In this document: positions 15,988 to 23,384 of the stretch, one piece after another
Numbering within the stretch: position 1 is the stretch's first letter
Layout of the letters: each line of letters opens with the position of its first letter
Source of the DNA: Clostridia bacterium
GTDB taxonomy: Bacteria > Bacillota > Clostridia > Oscillospirales > Acutalibacteraceae
DNA: 43,151 nt
Assembly (NCBI GenBank): GCA_900755895.1
Contig: CAAEIG010000063.1
Span: 1 to 43,151, forward strand
Direction: 5' to 3'
Translations under genes and position numbers: made by a program
The notes under the pieces: generated by a model
What the model saw: the letters and a program-made list of their open reading frames with translations, nothing else
Database searches by the model: none
Told to the model about the DNA's origin: nothing

Positions 15988-16016
15988 TTGCGGAAGCTGT
16001 CGGTTTTTGCTATGCT
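15988..16016 (+). promoter_or_regulatory. Promoter of the RdRP-like polymerase operon
   Basis: TTGCGG (15988-15993) and TATGCT (16011-16016), spacer 17 bases. AGGAGGTGG follows just before the ATG at 16046. The -35 resembles those of the small gene (TTGCGA) and the SLOG gene (TTGCGT). Confidence 0.6.
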
Positions 16017-16045
16017 AAAATTATTCCAGATCAGGAGGTGGTCCC

Positions 16046-19000
16046 ATGTCCCGGCGATACCGCATTTTTCTGCTCTCTGCCCGCTCCATCTTGAGCCATG
16101 CCAAAGAATCATCCGACGGGGTCACCATCGCCCTTAACCGGGACGCAGTCCGGCACGCCCAGCTCCCCGGTCCTCAGGAACAGGAGGACAACGCCCTATT
16201 CTTTCAAATTCAGTGCGCCCTTCATGGGAATGACTTCTCCCCCGCCGAGGATTCCATCGTGGTGGAGGACCTGGCCACCGTCCTGTGCTATGTGGACTTT
16301 TCTGGCATCTTCGACCGGGACCCCTCCTCACCCCGCATTGCCAAGCTCCAAACCCTGACGGAGGAGATGTTCCGACCGGAGGGCATCACTCTGGACTTAG
16401 GGGATGACCCCCGGCAGTACGCCGCCTTTGAGCGGTCCGGTTCCATGAGCCTCCAGGGCAGACTTTCCTTTCTAAGGGCGGACCTGTGGGAGCCTGTGCG
16501 GCGGCGGATCATGCTGGACCTGGAGCTGGAAATGTGCCAGCTCTCCAAGCTCTATGCCTACAACGGTCTAATGCTATCCACAGGTGTTCGGGTGGATGGC
16601 ATCAAAATCGACCAACCTCACCGGGTGATCGTAGTGGACAATCACGTGCTGAACTGCTCCGACCGGGTCATCACGGTGGAGGATGCGGGCGGCACGGACA
16701 GCATTCGCCGCTACCGCCGGGTGGAGCGGCGAGAGGACTTCACCGTCACCGAATTTGACGGCGAGGGCCTCATTTCCAAAGAGTATGCCGCTCAAGTGGA
16801 CAAGGTTCTGTGCAGTCAAAGAAAACACAGCTCCTTCCAGGTGCGGCTTCCCTTTGTGAAGGGAATGCTCCATCAGGTGGATTTTCACGATTTTCTCCTG
16901 TCGGCGGGAACCACCCACCTCACCGACCTGTGGGGAATCAAGCACCCAGTAAAACAGGTGGACATCATCCTCACCAAGAGCATGTTCAAGGGATATGGTT
17001 GGCTAATGGAAAACGGCAAGTCCTGGGAGGACTACTGGTCGGCCTTCCGCAAGTACCGCCACGCTTTATATATCACCAACGTGAGCAAGGAACGGCCCCA
17101 AGCATTCACCCAGCTGAACTACCAGTTTCTCACCACCCTGTCCATGACGGCGGAGGAATTTCGTCCCCGGGATTTGCCGGATGGCTGGGACCACAGCCCT
17201 GAAGAAGATCCCCGCCAGTGGCTGACCAAGTCCACAGAAACTGAGTATTACAAACTGCGCGCGGATCCGGATTACCGCCGTCAGGTGTTCACTCAGCAGG
17301 CTAAGTGGTGGGGCACAGACCACAAAAGCCGCCCTTACCTGCTGGGGAAGCTGCTGGAAACGAATTCGGCCTTTCTGGGGGAATCCGTATATCAGGAACA
17401 GCTGGACGCTATGGCTCAGGGGTTGCTACAGGACTATGCTTTAGGGCGGCTGCAGGTTGCCGGGGACACCCGGTTTCTCTCCGGAGACTTGCTGCGGTTC
17501 TTGATGCTGCTGATGGATACGGACTTGCGCACCAAGACAAAAAAGCAGTTTCCTTATCTGGAAGCAGCCCTGAACAGCCCGCTGAATGATAACTCCTTTT
17601 ACGCTCCCAAGCCCGCCTACCAGCCTGGGGAGAGCTGCACTCTGCTGCGCAATCCCCACATTGCCCGAAACGAGGAAATCCAACTGATTCCCCATCACCC
17701 AGTGGAAAATATGCGCAAGTATTTCTTTGGTCATCTCACGGATGTGGTGATGGTGGACTCCTTTATGTACGCCGCCGAGCGACTGGGCGGCGCTGACTTT
17801 GACGGAGACATGGTCAAGACCATCGCCGATCCCATAGTGAACCAATGCGTCCGCAAGAACTACCAGTACGACTTGTACGGAGATTTGGACAACAACAGCA
17901 ACCTGCCCTTCCTGAAAATTCCTACCATCCCGGCCCAGCTTCGAGATGCGCAGGACTGGCGCGCCCGATTTGAGACAGTGAAAAACACCTTCTCCTCCCG
18001 GGTGGGGCAGATTTCCAACGCCGCTCTGGTGCGCAGTGTAATCGCCTACAACGAAAACACCCAAGACGAAGAACGGCAGCGCATCCAGGAGGAAGTGGAG
18101 ACATTGGCCATCCTCACCGGGCTGGAGATAGACTCCGCCAAGACAGGGGTCAAGCCGGACCTGTCCCCCTATTTGGGTAAGACCCGCAACGTGCGGAATC
18201 TCTTTCTCACCTACAAGTACTTGACCCAAGACCGGGCAGAAAAGAAAAAAGGGGGCACCTCCAAAAAGGCCACCGCCTCCTTCCTGGAGTCCACTGACTG
18301 GGATAAAGTGGACTCCAACCTGGAACGGCTTCCCTATCTGGCATGGCAACTGGAGAGAAACACTCCCAAGCTCCGGGAAACGCCTCAGCCAGACGATGCG
18401 CTGTTCTCCTTTGCCAGCGATCCACAGTGGAAGGAAAAGTTGCCCCGAGCTTCTCTCATTCTCGTGGAGGGGATCATCCGGGAGTATGAGAGCTGCCTGA
18501 CCCGCATCCGCATCAGCCTTGCCCCCATCCGGGAACAGCCCCACCGCACCGACGTGGAGCGAATTCTCTTTTCCCGAGGCCAGGAAGAACTGTACTCTGC
18601 CGAAGAGCTGTATGCCGCCTTCTCCGCTCTGGAACCGGATCAGGTTACAGCAATTTTGGAGCAGGTCCGTCAGGAGGACTGGCAATTTCTTACCCCGCTG
18701 GAGCGGCAGGACTTTCTCAGAGAGAACCTTCCCGTCCAGCTGGTGGAATCTTACGGGGAGCTTCTGGGAGATTTTCGGGCAGGCGGCTACCGCATTTTAG
18801 GGGACCTACTGCTAGATATTGAGCGGGAAAACCGGCTGCAAGTCTACCGTCAGCTTCATCGCCCGGAGGATTCCCAACAGATGAAAGAAATGGTCCAATG
18901 CTATGAAAACCGAACGTCCCGGGAATCCTACCGAGAGGCGGTGGCTCGGGGCTGCCGTCAGTACCTGGAACAGCACATCCACCCAAAGCGAGCGGTGCCC

Positions 19001-19093
19001 TGCGCATTGGCACTGGGGAAGCGGCGGTTCCTGTGGGATGTGCTGCTGGACGCTGTCCTTGCCACCGCCAGAAAGGAGGAGCGCCATGATTGA
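16046..19093 (+). CDS. Two-barrel RNA polymerase of the RdRP (QDE-1)/YonO type
   Basis: 1015 residues. The catalytic loop GGADFDGDMV places DFDGD at 584-588, the DbDGD metal-binding motif of double-psi beta-barrel RNA polymerases. Other landmarks occur in the order known from RdRP/QDE-1 proteins: FDGEGLIS (237-244; FSDGxGxIS in eukaryotic enzymes), FQVRLPFVKGML (264-275; QIRxGGxKG), VDIILTKSMFK (305-315) and LLRNPHIARNEE (533-544; RNPCLHPGD). Known relatives are eukaryotic silencing RdRPs and the phage SPbeta polymerase YonO, which is DNA-dependent. Whether this enzyme copies RNA or DNA, or primes replication, cannot be read from sequence. AGGAGGTGG precedes the ATG; it is intact, promoter-led and overlaps the next gene by 8 bases. 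Confidence 0.85.
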   Translation: MSRRYRIFLLSARSILSHAKESSDGVTIALNRDAVRHAQLPGPQEQEDNALFFQIQCALHGNDFSPAEDSIVVEDLATVLCYVDFSGIFDRDPSSPRIAKLQTLTEEMFRPEGITLDLGDDPRQYAAFERSGSMSLQGRLSFLRADLWEPVRRRIMLDLELEMCQLSKLYAYNGLMLSTGVRVDGIKIDQPHRVIVVDNHVLNCSDRVITVEDAGGTDSIRRYRRVERREDFTVTEFDGEGLISKEYAAQVDKVLCSQRKHSSFQVRLPFVKGMLHQVDFHDFLLSAGTTHLTDLWGIKHPVKQVDIILTKSMFKGYGWLMENGKSWEDYWSAFRKYRHALYITNVSKERPQAFTQLNYQFLTTLSMTAEEFRPRDLPDGWDHSPEEDPRQWLTKSTETEYYKLRADPDYRRQVFTQQAKWWGTDHKSRPYLLGKLLETNSAFLGESVYQEQLDAMAQGLLQDYALGRLQVAGDTRFLSGDLLRFLMLLMDTDLRTKTKKQFPYLEAALNSPLNDNSFYAPKPAYQPGESCTLLRNPHIARNEEIQLIPHHPVENMRKYFFGHLTDVVMVDSFMYAAERLGGADFDGDMVKTIADPIVNQCVRKNYQYDLYGDLDNNSNLPFLKIPTIPAQLRDAQDWRARFETVKNTFSSRVGQISNAALVRSVIAYNENTQDEERQRIQEEVETLAILTGLEIDSAKTGVKPDLSPYLGKTRNVRNLFLTYKYLTQDRAEKKKGGTSKKATASFLESTDWDKVDSNLERLPYLAWQLERNTPKLRETPQPDDALFSFASDPQWKEKLPRASLILVEGIIREYESCLTRIRISLAPIREQPHRTDVERILFSRGQEELYSAEELYAAFSALEPDQVTAILEQVRQEDWQFLTPLERQDFLRENLPVQLVESYGELLGDFRAGGYRILGDLLLDIERENRLQVYRQLHRPEDSQQMKEMVQCYENRTSRESYREAVARGCRQYLEQHIHPKRAVPCALALGKRRFLWDVLLDAVLATARKEERHD

Positions 19094-19943
19094 CGAACGA
19101 GAGGAATTTGCCGCCTACATTGGTCCTGTTGTGTACGATGCAAGGAACAAACAGGACAGCTCCTACCTGGGACGGTTCACCTTTGACACCCTACTGAAAG
19201 GCGAGGGCCTGGCTCGGGTTCTGACCATCGTGGCCAGGGGGTATCTATGGCAAAGCGAGACTCCCAACTTGGACCGGGCCCGGAACGCCCTCTGCGCCTG
19301 GTGCAGCATCCCGGCATCGAAAAACACCAAAGCCAAGGAGTCCTGGCAGTATGACACGGATTTCCGCCAGCTTCACGAAACATTCCCGAAACTGGTGGAC
19401 AACCAGGGCAATGGTTGGTTTGTTCTCCACGTTCACCAGGTGCGGAACTTTCTGAAATCTCACCCGGAAAAGGTGAGCAAGTCCGCCCTGAAAAATTTAG
19501 AACCCCTCTCGAAAGGCTGGGACAAATACTGGCGGGACCGAGTGGTGCAGTTTCAAGTGCCTCTGTTCTCCGCCGAAACAAAAGGAGCCTGGGTGATTCG
19601 TTTTGACGACATCCTAGCCGACGCCCTGGAACTGGGCCCTTTGCGCTCCCCTACATTTCCCCTGCCTGCGGATCTGAAACAGCGCCTCGTTGATTCTTTC
19701 CCTTCTGTCAAACCGGAGGTTCTCCTCACATTGCTCGGGTACTATGTGGAAAACCGTCCAGAGGACTCCCCCTGGGTGGTTCTGCCTGTCAGCAATTTCG
19801 ATGCCTACTTTGGCACCACGTCCTTCAGCAAGAAGTGGCTGGGGCAAATTCCATCAGAGTTTCTGGAACGTCAGAAGCAAAGCTTCGGGGTCTGCCGTTA
19901 CCGAATCCGGGAGAAATGGCTGGAAGGGATTAGCGTGAAATAA
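19086..19943 (+). CDS. Unknown partner protein of the RdRP-like polymerase
   Basis: A 285-residue soluble protein with no family I recognise, starting MIDEREEFAAYIG. It has no membrane segment or signal peptide and is rich in Trp and aromatic residues (GYLWQ, WYxx-like and KGWDKYWRDR patches), with a basic C-terminus (KKWLGQIPSEFLERQKQSF). The ATG at 19086 overlaps the polymerase stop by 8 bases and has AAGGAGGAG directly upstream, so the two are translationally linked. A strong terminator follows after 11 bases, making this the last gene of the operon. It may be a polymerase cofactor, template-binding or specificity subunit; this rests on coupling only. Confidence 0.8.
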   Translation: MIDEREEFAAYIGPVVYDARNKQDSSYLGRFTFDTLLKGEGLARVLTIVARGYLWQSETPNLDRARNALCAWCSIPASKNTKAKESWQYDTDFRQLHETFPKLVDNQGNGWFVLHVHQVRNFLKSHPEKVSKSALKNLEPLSKGWDKYWRDRVVQFQVPLFSAETKGAWVIRFDDILADALELGPLRSPTFPLPADLKQRLVDSFPSVKPEVLLTLLGYYVENRPEDSPWVVLPVSNFDAYFGTTSFSKKWLGQIPSEFLERQKQSFGVCRYRIREKWLEGISVK

Positions 19944-19954
19944 ACTCGAAAAGC

Positions 19955-19994
19955 AAAAACTCCACCCCAGGTTCGCACCCAGGGTGGAGTTTTT
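19955..19994. terminator. Strong bidirectional terminator
   Basis: AAAAACTCCACCC (19955-19967) and GGGTGGAGTTTTT (19982-19994) are perfect complements around a 14-base loop, with A and T tracts on both sides. It separates the polymerase operon from the convergent rhodanese gene and probably marks the right side of the element's coding block. Confidence 0.9.
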
Positions 19995-20377
19995 CACTGT
20001 TCAATCTCATAAGACCAGGTGTTGATGCCTCCAAACTCATAGATGTTGGTGTACCCCAACTCTGCCAAAGCTGCGGAGGCAGTCTTACTCCGGTTGCCGC
20101 TACGGCAGTACACCAGGACGGTGTCATCTTTCTCTGGGATTACGGCAGAGGCGGTTTCTTCGCTGATGGTTCCCACCGGCAGCAGCACTGCTCCGGGAAT
20201 ATGGCCACTGTCGTACTCGTCCTGCTCCCGCACATCCAGGACAATGACCTCCTGGGTGTCCATCATCTTCTTGGCCTCTTCCTGGCTGATCTGCTGGTAG
20301 GAGCTGCCATTGCCGCCTGTGGAGCACCCGGCAAACAACATTGTCAGAGCAAACAGAAAAGGAATTACTCGTTTCAT
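19994..20377 (-). CDS. Rhodanese-domain lipoprotein
   Basis: 127 residues. The N-terminus MKRVIPFLFALTMLFAGCST is a lipoprotein signal peptide (lipobox FAGC, Cys19). A rhodanese domain follows, with LDVREQDEYDSGHIPGAVLL and the active loop YCRSGNRS containing the persulfide cysteine. It sits on the outer face of the membrane and probably handles sulfur or redox chemistry; the partner is unknown. The ATG at 20377 has GGAGGTG upstream. Its promoter (20472-20500) is a near-copy of the mcrB promoter. The stop codon touches the shared terminator. Confidence 0.9.
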   Translation of the reverse strand: MKRVIPFLFALTMLFAGCSTGGNGSSYQQISQEEAKKMMDTQEVIVLDVREQDEYDSGHIPGAVLLPVGTISEETASAVIPEKDDTVLVYCRSGNRSKTASAALAELGYTNIYEFGGINTWSYEIEQ

Positions 20378-20471
20378 AGAAAGCACCTCCAAATTTCATT
20401 CCAAAGGCTGGCTGCCTTTGGATGGTAATATCTTCTCAACTGGGAGCATCGCGCTCTCCTGTAGTGGTGTT

Positions 20472-20500
20472 ATTATACAGGCTCCCAGGGAATCCGGCAA
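20472..20500 (-). promoter_or_regulatory. Rhodanese promoter, copy of the mcrB promoter
   Basis: Minus-strand TTGCCG (20495-20500) and a consensus TATAAT (20472-20477), spacer 17. The spacer GGGAGCCTG and the following AACACCAC are also present at 41401-41436 before mcrB, so this is a repeated promoter module of roughly 45 bases. Confidence 0.8.
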
Positions 20501-20574
20501 GGGGCTGAGCTGTCCGGTTGCTTTCTTATTGGCCAAACACATAAGTCCGGTTGATAGAAATACTGCCTATCTTG

Positions 20575-20733
20575 TGGTAGAATGGAAACGAAGGGGACTG
20601 GAGAAATCCCAGTATGCAACACCGTGTATTTTCCTCTTTTTCCAGCCAAAAACACCCCCGCAACCGCCAGTTGACACACTTCCATGTCTGGATGGTGGCT
20701 ATGCAACCGCTGATGCTGCTACAATGACTCCAA
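20575..20733 (+). repeat. Leader repeat before the XRE gene, copy 1
   Basis: About 159 bases that recur at 42994-43151 with high identity, including a 41-base identical run (20669-20709, beginning AGTTGACACACTTCC). It contains a TTGACA and, near its end, a TACAAT that becomes TAGAAT in copy 2. It lies directly before the XRE-membrane regulator, so it is probably that gene's promoter and operator. Confidence 0.8.
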
Positions 20734-20754
20734 ACACAAAAAGGAGCGATGACT

Positions 20755-21378
20755 ATGAACCTGGCAGACAGAATCCAATCTTTGCGGAAAACAAAAGGAA
20801 TCTCCCAAGAGCAGCTTGCGGATCAAATTGGAGTTTCCAGGCAAGCTGTTTCCAAATGGGAAAGCGAACAAAGCACACCCGACCTGAACAAGATCATTCT
20901 TCTGAGCGACTTCTTCGACGTCACCACCGACTATCTCTTAAAGGGTATCGAACCGCTCAAAGATAACCGGGAAAAGAGCAAAGACCTGACAAGTAAAATT
21001 CTTTATATCGCATCCACCGCCTTTATTTTCATGGGATTGTTCTGCGCTTTCGGCGTTTGGTATGCAGAACAAACCATGATTGCCATTTGGGGCTCTATGA
21101 TGATTCAGGTGGTAGGAGTTGCCGGATACTTTATAGCAAGGTACTTGTCACCTAGGAAAGCCTCTTTCTATGTAACCTGGCTCAACCTCCTTGGAATTGT
21201 CTTCATGCCGGTTTCCATGATCACCGGCTACCTCTCCATCCTACTGTTTCAGGACGGTTGGATTGCCCCCTACCCCATCGGAATCTTTCACAGTTTCCTA
21301 TTTTGGGTCGCGTTCTTGGTCCTTTCCGTTGGAAGCTATCTGCTTCTGAAAAAGAGAGCACATTGCACTGAGCAGTAA
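20755..21378 (+). CDS. XRE regulator fused to a four-helix membrane domain
   Basis: 207 residues. Residues 2-65 are a canonical Cro/C1 domain (RIQSLRKTKGISQEQLADQI, VSRQAVSKWESEQSTPDL, DFFDVTTDYLL). From about 80 there are four hydrophobic helices (starting KILYIASTAFIFMGLFCAFG). Such membrane-tethered XRE proteins are common in Firmicutes and sense envelope or small-molecule cues; the signal here is unknown. The second ATG (20755) is preferred because AAGGAG is 8 bases upstream; the first (20749) is too close. Its leader is duplicated at the window's right end, hinting at a paralogue just outside. Confidence 0.88.
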   Translation: MNLADRIQSLRKTKGISQEQLADQIGVSRQAVSKWESEQSTPDLNKIILLSDFFDVTTDYLLKGIEPLKDNREKSKDLTSKILYIASTAFIFMGLFCAFGVWYAEQTMIAIWGSMMIQVVGVAGYFIARYLSPRKASFYVTWLNLLGIVFMPVSMITGYLSILLFQDGWIAPYPIGIFHSFLFWVAFLVLSVGSYLLLKKRAHCTEQ

Positions 21379-21553
21379 CCATGTTCTGTGACGTGAATGC
21401 TATCTTCATGGACAGTTTCTCTGTTTCCGACATGGAACCTGAAAAAACGGGACCAGCTTCCCGCCTGAGAACGGCCCTATAAACTGCCTACAACAAAAAA
21501 GGAAGCCTGTACATCACCCAAAATTCAATGAAGTAGAGAAAGGAGTAAGGAAC

Positions 21554-22021
21554 ATGCCATTTCATATCATTCACGGTGACATCACCAAACTAGCTGTGGA
21601 TGCCATCGTCAACGCCGCCAACAACAGCCTACTGGGAGGCGGAGGCGTGGACGGGGCCATCCATCGGGCAGCCGGTCCGGAGCTTTTAGCCGAGTGCCGC
21701 ACTCTGGGCGGCTGCAAAACCGGTCAAGCCAAGCTCACTGGCGGGTATCACCTGCCTGCCAAGTACGTGATCCACACCGTGGGGCCCATTTGGCGGGGTG
21801 GCAGTCATGGAGAGAAGGAATTGCTCACTGCCTGCTACCGAAACTCTCTGGAGTTGGCTTTGTCCCATCACTGTAAGAGTGTTGCCTTTCCCCTGATCTC
21901 CTCCGGGGTCTACGGCTACCCCAAGGACCAGGCTCTGAAGGTGGCAGAGGACACCATTGAGAACTTCCTGCTGGACCACGACATGGAGGTCACTCTGGTG
22001 CTCTTCGACCGGGCCTCCTAA
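21554..22021 (+). CDS. Macrodomain protein (ADP-ribose/O-acetyl-ADP-ribose hydrolase type)
   Basis: 155 residues with the macrodomain hallmarks: GDITKLAVDAIVNAANNSLL, GGGGVDGAIHRAAG, the middle CKTGQAKLTGGYHLPAKYVI and SSGVYGYPKDQA. These bind and often hydrolyse ADP-ribose from proteins or O-acetyl-ADP-ribose. It is a single-domain YmdB-like form, ending VLFDRAS. AAAGGAG stands 8 bases before the ATG. The terminator at 22046 follows. A broken second macrodomain gene is at 28878-28967. Confidence 0.93.
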   Translation: MPFHIIHGDITKLAVDAIVNAANNSLLGGGGVDGAIHRAAGPELLAECRTLGGCKTGQAKLTGGYHLPAKYVIHTVGPIWRGGSHGEKELLTACYRNSLELALSHHCKSVAFPLISSGVYGYPKDQALKVAEDTIENFLLDHDMEVTLVLFDRAS

Positions 22022-22045
22022 CCCGCCTGAAGCCTGCTAAAAATC

Positions 22046-22097
22046 AATCCCCCGATCCTGTGGCCGAAAAGATGCTCCACAGAATCGGGGGATTTTC
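22046..22097. terminator. Bidirectional terminator
   Basis: ATCCCCCGAT-C-CTGTGG pairs with CCACAG-A-ATCGGGGGAT around a short loop, flanked by TTTT on the top strand and GATTTTTAG on the bottom strand. It serves the convergent macrodomain and GyrI-like genes. Confidence 0.9.
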
Positions 22098-22736
22098 TTA
22101 CCAGTCAGACCTTCTCACCGGCTGGCGGATCACCGTTTTCAGCCGCTCTGGCTTGCAACGCCGCACATCGCTGAGGTAGATCTCGTGGTGAAAGCGGTTT
22201 TCCCCAAAGTCCAGCTCCAGACCCTGGGCTTTGGCGTACTCCTCCATGGCGGCCACGGTGGCGGGCTCGTTGTCGTAGGGGCCGATGTGCATGCATTGAA
22301 CGCATAGCCCCTCCTCCCAAGTAAAAAACTCCACCGGGGAGAAGTCCTGTTTTTTCTTTTCTGTGGCTTCCCCAATGGCCCAGTCAAACACCTCTTTGGT
22401 GACAAACTCCGGAAGTCGGATCAAGGAGATCCACTGAAACGATTCTTTGTGGGCATAGTCCACCCCTTGGACTCCGTCCTGCCACCATAAGCCTTCCAAG
22501 GGCGGTACCACGTAGTCAAAGTACCCCTCCAACTGGTGCTTGCCCAGCTTGCTCATCTTGATGGTGAAGGCAACTGCGTACAGCATCCCCAGGGCCCGCT
22601 TATATGCACCACCCTCCTCATTGGGATTCCCTTTCCCCCGTACTGCCAGAAAATTCATGGCAGGCACTGTGACGATCCCCGGTTTCTTGGGAGGCAGATA
22701 GAATTCCTTGTACTCCTTCTTGTAGTCAAACGCCAT
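22098..22736 (-). CDS. GyrI-like small-molecule-binding protein
   Basis: 212 residues resembling stand-alone GyrI-like/AraC effector-binding proteins (MNFLAVRGKGNPNE near residue 30, then FDYVVPPLEGLWW, FTWEEGLCVQCMHIGPYDNE and GLELDFGENRFHHEIYLSD). These bind hydrophobic cations or drugs, or in some cases hydrolyse small esters. There is no DNA-binding domain. The ATG at 22736 has AGGAGGTGA upstream and overlaps the preceding gene by 11 bases. It is the third gene of a WYL-led operon, so the WYL protein may control it. Confidence 0.8.
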   Translation of the reverse strand: MAFDYKKEYKEFYLPPKKPGIVTVPAMNFLAVRGKGNPNEEGGAYKRALGMLYAVAFTIKMSKLGKHQLEGYFDYVVPPLEGLWWQDGVQGVDYAHKESFQWISLIRLPEFVTKEVFDWAIGEATEKKKQDFSPVEFFTWEEGLCVQCMHIGPYDNEPATVAAMEEYAKAQGLELDFGENRFHHEIYLSDVRRCKPERLKTVIRQPVRRSDW

Positions 22737-23370
22737 GGGGCGTCACCTCCTTTAGCTGTTCCAAGCGGTGGTGCAGATCTTCCTCAAATTCCTGATCGGA
22801 CAGGGCCAGATCTCGGATGTCCCGCCAGAGCTGGCAAGGGACCTCCCCGCAGAAGCCACAATGGGGCAGGCGCTTCCGGTTGGCGGCGCAGGCATAGATG
22901 GGACAGGCTTTCCCTTCTTGGACGAAAAACGCCTTGCCCCTACTTTCATTGCAGCCAGGGCAGTCCTTTTGGTAAAAGGCACATTCCCCGCAAGCCTGAC
23001 CGCAAACAGTTAGCCCCAGTGCCAGCCGCTGGGCCTTTTTGCTCAGTCCTCCCAACACCAGGCTGTAGGACTTGTCCAGCATCTCCCGCAGCAGATCGTC
23101 GGGCACCGCTCCGTCCGGCCGCACCGAGTTCCACCACTGCTTATCCGAATAGTACCCAGGCAGGATGTCCTCATACTCTCCCCGAAGAAGCTCCCCCTCC
23201 ATGGGGTCCAGCTTCAGGTTGATGTAGTAGGGCTTGCCCTCCTTGTCCAGGCACACCGCCGCAAACATCTTCCCGCCGATGTGATACCGCACCCAGTTCC
23301 ACACCGGCTGAAAATCCTTGGTCACGCCCCGTTTTTGCAGCAAGTATTCATCCAACCATTGGTAACGCAT
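22726..23370 (-). CDS. MmcQ/YjbR domain fused to a DUF3795 cysteine-rich domain
   Basis: 214 residues. Residues 1-115 match MmcQ/YjbR proteins (VTKDFQPVWNWVRYHIGGKM, LKLDPMEGELLRGEY, PGYYSDKQWWNSV, LLREMLDKSY). Residues about 120-190 are DUF3795-like with a regular cysteine pattern (CGQACGECAFYQKDCPGC, CPIYACA, HCGFCGEVPC), presumably a zinc-binding domain. YjbR proteins have a double-wing-like fold of uncertain function. The fusion suggests a metal-dependent sensor or DNA-interacting protein. GAGGAAG precedes the ATG. It lies 14 bases after the WYL gene and overlaps the GyrI-like gene. Confidence 0.82.
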   Translation of the reverse strand: MRYQWLDEYLLQKRGVTKDFQPVWNWVRYHIGGKMFAAVCLDKEGKPYYINLKLDPMEGELLRGEYEDILPGYYSDKQWWNSVRPDGAVPDDLLREMLDKSYSLVLGGLSKKAQRLALGLTVCGQACGECAFYQKDCPGCNESRGKAFFVQEGKACPIYACAANRKRLPHCGFCGEVPCQLWRDIRDLALSDQEFEEDLHHRLEQLKEVTPHGV

Positions 23371-23384
23371 GGCACTTCCTCACT

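Noticed and set aside
17441..18685. 414-residue open frame on the minus strand inside the polymerase gene
   Set aside because: It is antisense to a well-supported gene with conserved catalytic motifs, has no ribosome site and no family signal; long antisense frames are expected at this GC content.
16046..19943. Reading the RdRP-like gene as evidence of an RNA virus or a bacterial RNA-interference system
   Set aside because: The DbDGD two-barrel family is unrelated to palm-domain viral RdRPs, and no Argonaute or Dicer-like gene is in the window.
10490..19994. Possible att pair: TTTTCACT near 10499 and TTTTTCACTG near 19991
   Set aside because: Only 8 shared bases, one copy inside integrase coding sequence; well within chance. 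No att core is claimed.
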